Below, piece after piece: positions 1 to 5,335 of a DNA stretch of 5,550 bases. The translations under genes and the position numbers were made by a program. The notes beneath the pieces are model-generated. The model did no database searches and was not told where the DNA came from. It saw only the letters and a program-made list of their open reading frames with translations. The stretch spans positions 1 through 5,550 of the forward strand of contig JAEDFL010000071.1 in assembly GCA_016292785.1 (NCBI GenBank), written 5' to 3'. How positions within the stretch are numbered: the first letter of the stretch is position 1; each line of letters opens with the position of its first letter. The stretch comes from Clostridiaceae bacterium (GTDB lineage: Bacteria; Bacillota; Clostridia; Oscillospirales; Acutalibacteraceae).

Positions 1-551
1 TTGTTGGCAATGAAGCGTGCGCTGATCGGCAGAATTTTCGTCTTGACCTCAAGGTTGTTTTCCCTGAGAGTTGTACCTGTTTCAACGATATCGACGATCA
101 CATCTGAAAGTCCGAGAATCGGAGCGATCTCGATTGAACCGTTGAGCTTGATGATATCAATATCCCTGCCGATGCTGTCGTAATAATTTGCGGCAATGTT
201 CGTGAACTTCGTCGCAACGCGCAGGGTGCGTGTGCCGTCGTCCGTGAAGTCCTTGGGGCCTGCGACCGCCATATGGCATTTGCCGATGTCGAGGTCGATC
301 AGCTCATAGACATTCGGCTCATATTCGAGCAGGATATCCTTGCCTGCAACGCCGATGTCAGCGGCACCTCTCTCAACATAGATAGAAACGTCGGAGGGCT
401 TCACCCAGAAATACCGCACCTGCTTTTCTTCATTTTCAAAAATGAGCTTTCTGTTATTTTCCTTGATAGAGGGACATTCATAGCCTGCGGCTTCAAACAT
501 CGCATAGACCTTTTCGCCGAGACGCCCTTTCGGAAGCGCAACGTTAAGCAT
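1..551 (-). CDS. hisG: ATP phosphoribosyltransferase catalytic subunit, short form (partial, 3' end missing)
   Basis: Catalyses the first step of histidine synthesis, joining ATP and PRPP to give phosphoribosyl-ATP in the cytoplasm. Translating the minus strand from the ATG at 551-549 gives 183 open codons up to the window edge. The protein starts MLNVALPKGRLGEKV, the usual HisG opening. It then shows ERGAADIGVAGKD (residues 60-72), the 'DIG..G.D' family signature, and the PRPP-binding segment DIVETGTTLRENNL (154-167). Short-form HisG proteins are about 205-215 residues, so roughly 25-30 C-terminal residues lie outside the window. The short form lacks the C-terminal regulatory domain and depends on HisZ, which is encoded directly upstream. 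The start is supported by AAGGAGGG six bases before the ATG. The gene overlaps the hisZ end by eight bases. Family assignment is very secure; nothing looks broken. Confidence 0.96.
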   Translation of the reverse strand, partial: MLNVALPKGRLGEKVYAMFEAAGYECPSIKENNRKLIFENEEKQVRYFWVKPSDVSIYVERGAADIGVAGKDILLEYEPNVYELIDLDIGKCHMAVAGPKDFTDDGTRTLRVATKFTNIAANYYDSIGRDIDIIKLNGSIEIAPILGLSDVIVDIVETGTTLRENNLEVKTKILPISARFIAN

Positions 552-1638
552 TGCAATCCCTCCTTAAATCAACCGTTTCTCTGTATTTCAGCTTTTCGGG
601 AATTTCTCTCTGTGCGCTGACCGTCCTGCCCGAAGCAATAATTTTGTTCACCTCGGCGGCAACCGTCCTGCTGTCCGTGTCCGACGAATAAAGCAGAAGG
701 ACGTCAGCGTCATAGCCTGAGCTTTCCTGCTTGAGCTGTTCGAGCAGATCAAGATACAGCGCAAAACCGATAGCATTTGAGCTTCTTCCCATTTTCTGCA
801 TCATCTTGTCATACTGACCGCCTGCAAGAACTCCGTCGCAAATTCCGTCCACAAAGCCACGGAAAACAATGCCGCTGTAATAGTTCATATTGTTTACAAC
901 CGAAAAGTCAAAGAGAATTTTATCCGAAAGCGGCGAAGCGTCAAGCATTTCGGAAAGTGCTTTCAGCTCGCTCAATCCGTCCTCGGAGCATACGGCGGCA
1001 AGAGCTTCAAGAACCTTTTTGCGTTCTCCGCTCGCACCGACAAGCAGAGTCAGAGTTTCTGCCTTTTCCTCGCTCACTCCGTATTCGCCGCAGAGCTTAA
1101 CAAGGTCGTGACCGTTCTTCTCCTCAATCAGCCGGATCGCCTTTTCCGCAAAGGCGGCGTCGGGACAGATATCGCCTAATATCTTTTGCAAAACTCCGAG
1201 ATGCGAAATGTTCAGCACGAAGGAGTCGGAAATCTGAGCCAAGGTCTGAGCCGCAAGGCTGACGACCTCAAAAATATCATAGAGGTCAAGATCACCTATG
1301 CACTCCAAGCCTGCCTGCATTATTTCCTTGTAGCGGTGGGTGCTTTTGGAAATTCTGTAAACATTCTCGTTGTAAAATACTTTTTTCTTGCTGTTTGGAA
1401 TATCCTCGCTGTTTTTTATTATGGAAAGGGTAACGTCGGGCTTGAGAGCCATGAGCTTTCCGTTTGTATCGTTAAATGTAATTACCCTGTCGCTGACAAG
1501 GAAATCCTTGTTGCGGACATAGAGGTCGTATTCCTCAAACTTGCTCATCTTGAACGGGGAATATCCGTAGCGGCGGTAAAGCGATCTGAGATTGAAAATC
1601 GCCTTTTCCTCGTTTTTCAGAAGTTTTTCATCAATCAT
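544..1638 (-). CDS. hisZ: ATP phosphoribosyltransferase regulatory subunit HisZ
   Basis: A histidyl-tRNA synthetase paralogue that does not charge tRNA. It assembles with short HisG, is required for its activity and carries histidine feedback control. The 364-residue protein shows the class II synthetase-like core: KPDVT (66-70), a motif-2-like stretch YRISKSTHRYKEIMQAGLEC (94-113), the HisRS-like YYSGIVFRGFV (253-263), LAGGQYDKMMQKMG (271-284) and a motif-3-like NAIGFALYLDLL (288-299). About 65 residues follow motif 3. I chose the ATG at 1638-1636 over an in-frame TTG at 1665. The ATG has AAGAGG nine bases upstream and starts the protein as MIDEKLLKNEEK, while TTG would overlap yerC by 35 bases and add nine poorly fitting residues. 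With this start the gene overlaps yerC by eight bases and hisG by eight bases. Function is confident; exact oligomer contacts cannot be judged. Confidence 0.94.
   Translation of the reverse strand: MIDEKLLKNEEKAIFNLRSLYRRYGYSPFKMSKFEEYDLYVRNKDFLVSDRVITFNDTNGKLMALKPDVTLSIIKNSEDIPNSKKKVFYNENVYRISKSTHRYKEIMQAGLECIGDLDLYDIFEVVSLAAQTLAQISDSFVLNISHLGVLQKILGDICPDAAFAEKAIRLIEEKNGHDLVKLCGEYGVSEEKAETLTLLVGASGERKKVLEALAAVCSEDGLSELKALSEMLDASPLSDKILFDFSVVNNMNYYSGIVFRGFVDGICDGVLAGGQYDKMMQKMGRSSNAIGFALYLDLLEQLKQESSGYDADVLLLYSSDTDSRTVAAEVNKIIASGRTVSAQREIPEKLKYRETVDLRRDCNA
558..565 (-). promoter_or_regulatory. hisG ribosome binding site
   Basis: AAGGAGGG on the minus strand, six bases before the hisG ATG at 551. 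It lies inside the last codons of hisZ. This near-perfect Shine-Dalgarno sequence fixes the hisG start and lets ribosomes finishing hisZ re-initiate. Confidence 0.85.
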
Positions 1639-1930
1639 TTTTTTCGTCCTCTTGCAGTCTTTCAATTATCATCTTATAGCCGCCGTTGCCGTATCCCATA
1701 CAGCGGCTTATGCGGCTTATTGTCGCTGTGCTGACTCCCGTTTTCTGCGATATCTGAGCGTAGCTCATACCCTTGTCAAGAAGCTTTGCAACCGAAAGTC
1801 TCTGCGACATTTCAAGCACTTCCTTGATCGTGCAGATATCCTCAAGAAAAGCGTAACACTCCTCCCTGTTTTTCAAAGAAAGAAGTGCCTCACACAATTC
1901 ATCTGTTGCGTCACTGTGCCAATTACACAT
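1631..1930 (-). CDS. yerC: YerC/TrpR-family transcriptional regulator, probable histidine repressor (HisR-like)
   Basis: A 99-residue protein of the YerC/YecD branch of the TrpR superfamily, the usual length for that branch. The N-terminal helices (about 1-40, including DELCEALLSLKNREECYAFL) are followed by the DNA-binding part SVAKLLDKGMSYAQISQKTG (46-65), continuing VSTATISRISRCMGYGNGGY (66-85), a clear helix-turn-helix with the recognition helix around 65-76. Family knowledge: TrpR-like dimers bind palindromes, and a TrpR-family regulator called HisR controls histidine genes in Firmicutes. Context here agrees, because it is the first gene of an operon with hisZ and hisG and a palindrome covers the operon's start site. 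The ATG at 1930 is preceded by AGGGAGA (1940-1934). It ends in TGA at 1633-1631, inside hisZ. The histidine-repressor role is inferred; family membership is secure. Confidence 0.92.
   Translation of the reverse strand: MCNWHSDATDELCEALLSLKNREECYAFLEDICTIKEVLEMSQRLSVAKLLDKGMSYAQISQKTGVSTATISRISRCMGYGNGGYKMIIERLQEDEKND
1648..1653 (-). promoter_or_regulatory. hisZ ribosome binding site (decides the start)
   Basis: AAGAGG on the minus strand, nine bases before the ATG at 1638 and within the final codons of yerC. No comparable site precedes the alternative in-frame TTG at 1665, so this supports the shorter HisZ. Confidence 0.65.
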
Positions 1931-1944
1931 TTGTCTCCCTCACT

Positions 1945-1964
1945 TTAGCACATTACTATGCTAA
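1945..1964. promoter_or_regulatory. Palindromic operator over the his operon start site
   Basis: Inverted repeat TTAGCA (1945-1950), eight-base centre, TGCTAA (1959-1964). The arms match perfectly and the centre is partly symmetric. One arm ends two bases before the -10 box and the predicted transcription start (about 1959) lies within the site, so a bound dimer would block RNA polymerase. The adjacent gene encodes a TrpR-family protein, making it the obvious candidate binder. The repeat is seen directly; the identity of the binder is inferred. Confidence 0.65.
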
Positions 1965-1965
1965 C

Positions 1966-1994
1966 ATAATATCACGGTGAAACGTGAAAGTCAA
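1966..1994 (-). promoter_or_regulatory. SigA-type promoter of yerC-hisZ-hisG
   Basis: On the minus strand, TTGACT (1994-1989) and TATTAT (1971-1966) are separated by the optimal 17 bases. Transcription would start near 1959, giving a short leader of about 28 bases before the yerC ATG. That leaves no room for a T-box or attenuator, so control should act at initiation through the palindrome. Confidence 0.75.
1972..1987. repeat. Small palindrome in the his promoter spacer
   Basis: TCACG (1972-1976), six-base centre, CGTGA (1983-1987): a perfect 5-bp inverted repeat lying wholly between the -35 and -10 boxes. It differs in sequence from the TTAGCA/TGCTAA palindrome. It could be a second protein site, but short arms of this kind also occur by chance. 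Confidence 0.35.
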
Positions 1995-2048
1995 GGAAAA
2001 ATATAAGAAAAATCGGAAGAAATAACGATACCAATATTTCATAATCTA

Positions 2049-2078
2049 TTGACTACACAGCTTAAAATAGACTATAAT
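2049..2078 (+). promoter_or_regulatory. SigA-type promoter of the sulfatase operon
   Basis: TTGACT (2049-2054) and a perfect TATAAT (2073-2078) are separated by 18 bases. Transcription would start around 2085, leaving a leader of about 110 bases before the sulfatase ATG. The -35 boxes of this and the divergent his promoter are 54 bases apart, so a regulator bound between them could affect both. I see no clear operator there. Confidence 0.7.
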
Positions 2079-2115
2079 TGTATATAAATAAAACTGCTTT
2101 ATTATATCGCAGTCA

Positions 2116-2141
2116 TCGGATTATGTAAATAGAATAATCGA
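2116..2141 (+). promoter_or_regulatory. Leader hairpin upstream of the Shine-Dalgarno sequence
   Basis: TCG-G-ATTAT (2116-2124) pairs with ATAATCGA (2134-2141), giving an 8-bp stem with one bulged G and a nine-base loop. It ends one base before the AAAGGAGA at 2143. A weaker 5-bp stem, ACTGC/GCAGT (2093-2097 with 2109-2113), lies just before it. Both are in the sulfatase operon leader. They match no riboswitch I recognise. Confidence 0.4.
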
Positions 2142-2142
2142 G

Positions 2143-2200
2143 AAAGGAGATATAGTTAAAGACTTTTCATTAAACAGCTTTAATTATACATTCAAAAATG
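2143..2200 (+). promoter_or_regulatory. Shine-Dalgarno sequence, bridging stem-loop and sulfatase start codon
   Basis: AAAGGAGA (2143-2150) is the only good ribosome site before the sulfatase, but it lies 47 bases before the ATG at 2198 and no start codon follows it at normal distance. Directly after it, 2151-2161 pairs with 2178-2188 (TATAGTTAAAG with CTTTAATTATA) over 11 bp with a single G-T wobble. Inside the loop, CT/AG and TTT/AAA can extend the stem, with a CATT tip. With the stem formed, only nine bases (2189-2197) separate the site from the ATG. This suggests a folded leader that presents the start codon, as known for some phage T4 mRNAs. The pairing is seen; the function is inferred. 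Confidence 0.5.
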
Positions 2201-4216
2201 AAAAAAAATATTGAACTTGACAAAAGTAAAAAGGTATTTCCGATAATAACTCTTGTTATCGGCATTGCGATAATGCTCGTCCAGCTTATCACACGTCAAA
2301 ATCTTATTGCGATAGTTTCCGCCGGCTACTGCATTGTTATGTCGGCTGTCATTGTCCTTTCGCTCATAATCAAAAAGAAAATTTATCTCCCGATGGTACT
2401 CGGCTATGCGGCGGCAGGCTTCGGAACCTTCCTCTTTCACGTTATATGGGGTGCGGACGCAGGCTTCGGTGCATTCACAAGCGGTAAAGCAGGCTGGTCG
2501 AGCGCAGAGCATACTCTGATGTCGGGTGAGGGCAGTATATTCACCCGTTTGCTCGGCAATTTTATTCTCGTTCTTCCTGCGGCTCTCGCTCTCCTCGGCA
2601 TTACCATTGCCGCAAAGAAGGCTTTTAAATCGGGTGCGTTCAAGAAAGCGGTCAGCGCAGTCCTCGGCGTTCTGCTTGTCGGAACTTCGGTTTTCTATCT
2701 GCTCACAATGAATATGAGGACAAAGCCTGTCACTGAAAGAATGTGGGACGGTCAGGACGATTACCTCAACAATGTCGGTAAAAATACCGAGGACAAGCCT
2801 AATGTGCTTTTTATAATGATGGATGACCTCGGTTACGGCGATATTTCTCTAAACGGTGCGATATACGACACTCCGAACATCGACTCAATCGGAAAGAACG
2901 GACTGAACTTTGAGAATTTCTATTCGAGCTATTCCGTTTGTTCTCCTGCCCGTTTTGCGGCTCTTACGGGAAGATATCCTTACAGAGGCTATGCGGACAA
3001 CGTCATTTATCCCACGGTGGACTGCTTCTCACCCTTTGCTCAGACAAGGGTTTTCAACAGCGTTGAGATGCTCAACAACACCGACGGTATGCTCGGTGAC
3101 GAGATCACAATGGCCGAGGTATTCAATGCGGCAGGCTATAACACAGGCTGTTTCGGCAAATGGCATCTCGGCGATTACGGGGAGTATCTTCCGACCAATC
3201 AGGGCTTTGACTATTTCTACGGCAGTCATCATGTCAACGATATGAAACCGTTCTACCACGTCCGGGAGGAAAACGGCGAATATACTATTGTCCACGGCAC
3301 GGACGAATTGAAGGATCAGTCCAAGGCAACGGAATGGATTCACGAGGAAATTTCCGAATGGATAACCGATAAGGTCACAAACAGCGACGAGCCGTTCTTC
3401 GCCTACTACACAAGCCCGTGGCCTCACGCTCCCGTTTTTGTCGGCGACGATTACAAGGGTGAGAGCGGTATGGGTACCTACGTTGACTGCGTGCGTGAAT
3501 TTGACCACTACCTTGGCGAGCTTTTCGCAACGCTGGAACAGCTCGGTGTTCTTGAGGACACGATAATCGTGTTCACCAGCGACAACGGTCCTGCTCTTGA
3601 AGGCTCAACGGGTATTCTCCGAGGCGGCAAATACCTTGCCTATGAGGGCGGACAGAAGGTTCCGTTTATGATTCGCTGGGACAACAACAACGGTGCATTT
3701 GAAAAGGGCGGCACAAGAAGTCAGAGTGCGACACTCGTTGACCTTTTCCCGACTCTTATTGACCTTTGCTCTGTCACGGACAAGTCGGGCAACGGCTCGT
3801 ATATTCCGACAGACAGGGAGATTGACGGAGTTTCCATGACCTCGCTTCTCAAAGATGACAGCGTTATCCACACCGAGGAACATCCGATTCTTCATATGAA
3901 ACGCCGTCAGGTCAAGGCGATCCAGTATACCGTCCCGACCTCTGAGGTCAAGAGCCGTGAGGAATATAAGGACTATGACTACTCCGTGCTAAAGGATAAC
4001 GACTACATAACCTTTAAATATTTCAAGAATATTCAGAACGACAATTCTGCGTTTTTTGACAAATACCGCAAAAACTGGCTTCACATTCTCACCGACGATG
4101 AGGGCGAAAACTACAACAGAACTCCTGCCTATCCCGAGGTTTCCGCAGAGATGAACGCTCGGCTTGACGAAATTCAAAATGATTTTGAAGCCAATCCGAG
4201 AGGAATGTTGAAATAA
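2198..4216 (+). CDS. Membrane-anchored S1-type sulfatase (formylglycine-dependent, Cys type)
   Basis: Predicted to hydrolyse sulfate esters at the outer face of the membrane. Five hydrophobic segments come first (about 13-32, 36-58, 63-84, 118-139, 150-170). Lysine-rich loops at 1-12, 59-61 and 140-150 indicate a cytoplasmic N-terminus and an external catalytic domain. The domain (about 200-640) contains FIMMDDLGYGD with metal ligands D209 and D210. The sulfatase signature CSPARFAALTGR follows, with C248 the residue converted to formylglycine and R252. Then come GKWHLG (K321, H323), PWPHAP (H410), the metal ligands D462/N463 in SDNG, and K478. All expected catalytic residues are present. At 672 residues it is longer than typical S1 enzymes because of the membrane part. 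The ATG is the only sensible start, as TAA at 2171 closes the frame upstream. The five-helix layout recalls lipoteichoic acid synthases, but those use threonine. The substrate is unknown; sulfated glycans are a guess. Confidence 0.92.
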   Translation: MKKNIELDKSKKVFPIITLVIGIAIMLVQLITRQNLIAIVSAGYCIVMSAVIVLSLIIKKKIYLPMVLGYAAAGFGTFLFHVIWGADAGFGAFTSGKAGWSSAEHTLMSGEGSIFTRLLGNFILVLPAALALLGITIAAKKAFKSGAFKKAVSAVLGVLLVGTSVFYLLTMNMRTKPVTERMWDGQDDYLNNVGKNTEDKPNVLFIMMDDLGYGDISLNGAIYDTPNIDSIGKNGLNFENFYSSYSVCSPARFAALTGRYPYRGYADNVIYPTVDCFSPFAQTRVFNSVEMLNNTDGMLGDEITMAEVFNAAGYNTGCFGKWHLGDYGEYLPTNQGFDYFYGSHHVNDMKPFYHVREENGEYTIVHGTDELKDQSKATEWIHEEISEWITDKVTNSDEPFFAYYTSPWPHAPVFVGDDYKGESGMGTYVDCVREFDHYLGELFATLEQLGVLEDTIIVFTSDNGPALEGSTGILRGGKYLAYEGGQKVPFMIRWDNNNGAFEKGGTRSQSATLVDLFPTLIDLCSVTDKSGNGSYIPTDREIDGVSMTSLLKDDSVIHTEEHPILHMKRRQVKAIQYTVPTSEVKSREEYKDYDYSVLKDNDYITFKYFKNIQNDNSAFFDKYRKNWLHILTDDEGENYNRTPAYPEVSAEMNARLDEIQNDFEANPRGMLK

Positions 4217-5304
4217 TGCCGCCGCTTTCGATAATGATCAAGCCTGCCTCCAGTCTTTGCAACCTCAGGTGCAAATACTGCTTTTACTGCGATGTTGCGG
4301 CAGGACGTGAGGATTTCAGCTTCGGTATAATGAATGCCGACACTGCGGAAAAGGTCATCGGATCGGCACTTGATTTTGCCGACGGCGAAAGCGTTTCCTT
4401 TGCCTTTCAGGGCGGCGAGCCTTTGCTTGCAGGCAGAGCTTATTTTGAAAATTTCACCGAAACGGTCAAAAAGCTTAACCGAAAAAATTCCCGAATTTTT
4501 TACGGTCTGCAAACCAACGGAACTCTGATCGACGACGAGTGGGCGGAATTTTTCACAAGAAATGAATTTCTTGTCGGTCTGAGCCTTGACGGAGATTTTG
4601 AGGGTAACCGTTTCCGTGTTGATGCAGAGGGTGAAAATCCGTATTTCAAAATTCTCCATGCGGCGAATACGATGAAAAAACACGGTACGGAATTTAATAT
4701 CCTCACCGTGCTGACAGGCTACTGTGCCGAAAATGCCGAGCGAATATACAAGTATTTCAGAGAAAAAGGCTTCCGCTATCTTCAGTTTATCCCGTGTCTG
4801 CGTCCTTTCGGCGACAGCTCCGAGGGCGAAATGTATATGACGGACGGGCAGTATGCCGACTTTCTCATTCGTATTTTCAATCTGTATGTCAAGGACTTCG
4901 TTCGCGGCAATTATACGAGCATACGCTACTTTGACAACCTTGTCAGAATGTATCTCGGCCAGCCGCCCGAACAGTGCGGAATGTGCGGTCACTGTACACA
5001 CCAGTTTGTTGTTGAGGGCAACGGCAATGTTTATCCCTGCGATTTCTACTGCACCGACGAATGGCTCCTCGGCAACATCAATTCAACCGAGCTGAAAGCT
5101 ATGGCGGAGAGCGAAAAGGCAAGGCGCTTCATTGCGGAAAGCCTTAAAATTGATCCGAAATGCAGGAGCTGTAAATACTTTCCTCTTTGCAGAGGCGGAG
5201 GCTGTAAACGTCAGCGTCTTGACGACGCACACTGCGAAGCGTACAAGACCTTTTTCTCCTCCTGCCTGCCCCTGTTTAGGGTGTTCGGAACAAAGAAAAA
5301 ATAA
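4216..5304 (+). CDS. Anaerobic sulfatase-maturating enzyme (anSME), radical SAM/SPASM protein
   Basis: Oxidises the active-site cysteine of a sulfatase to formylglycine in the cytoplasm, using S-adenosylmethionine and three iron-sulfur clusters. The 362-residue protein opens with the radical SAM motif C15-x3-C19-x2-C22 (CNLRCKYC) and FQGGEP (64-69, SAM binding). The SPASM region carries C254, C257, C260, C275 and C279, then C316, C319, C325, C330 and C340, enough for both auxiliary clusters. D276 in PCDFYC corresponds, from memory of the Clostridium perfringens enzyme, to its catalytic aspartate. Length and cysteine spacing also resemble that enzyme (about 370 residues). The start codon shares a base with the sulfatase stop (TAATG), and GAGAGGA (4198-4204) lies upstream, so translation is coupled. 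The neighbouring CSPAR sulfatase is the evident substrate. A radical SAM maturase rather than an oxygen-using one fits an anaerobe. Confidence 0.95.
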   Translation: MPPLSIMIKPASSLCNLRCKYCFYCDVAAGREDFSFGIMNADTAEKVIGSALDFADGESVSFAFQGGEPLLAGRAYFENFTETVKKLNRKNSRIFYGLQTNGTLIDDEWAEFFTRNEFLVGLSLDGDFEGNRFRVDAEGENPYFKILHAANTMKKHGTEFNILTVLTGYCAENAERIYKYFREKGFRYLQFIPCLRPFGDSSEGEMYMTDGQYADFLIRIFNLYVKDFVRGNYTSIRYFDNLVRMYLGQPPEQCGMCGHCTHQFVVEGNGNVYPCDFYCTDEWLLGNINSTELKAMAESEKARRFIAESLKIDPKCRSCKYFPLCRGGGCKRQRLDDAHCEAYKTFFSSCLPLFRVFGTKKK

Positions 5305-5317
5305 ATGAATTTATATA

Positions 5318-5335
5318 GCAGAAGTGACAATCTGC
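5318..5335 (+). other. Small hairpin just after the anSME gene
   Basis: GCAGA (5318-5322) and TCTGC (5331-5335) form a perfect 5-bp stem with an eight-base loop, 14 bases after the anSME stop. No T-run follows, so it is not a standard intrinsic terminator, though it could mark the transcript end. No canonical terminator for the sulfatase operon is visible in the window. Confidence 0.25.

Noticed and set aside
1186..1734. A 182-codon open frame on the plus strand
   Set aside because: It is antisense to hisZ and yerC and crosses both genes. The protein resembles no family, and the minus-strand genes fully explain the sequence.
2085..2197. Possible known riboswitch or T-box in the sulfatase leader
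   Set aside because: No T-box sequence, specifier loop or recognisable riboswitch core is present, and there is no terminator with a T-run. The stems are better described as a simple structured leader.
3029..3508. A 159-codon open frame on the minus strand inside the sulfatase
   Set aside because: It is antisense to the conserved catalytic core, including the GKWHLG and PWPHAP motifs, so it is a shadow of the sulfatase frame.
2198..4216. Lipoteichoic acid synthase or phosphoglycerol transferase
   Set aside because: The five N-terminal helices fit, but these enzymes use a threonine nucleophile. This protein has the CSPAR formylglycine signature and a linked maturase.
4174..5001. A 275-codon open frame on the minus strand
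   Set aside because: It lies antisense to the anSME gene, whose motifs are unmistakable. The translated protein shows no domain I recognise, and the long frame is a by-product of codon use on the other strand.
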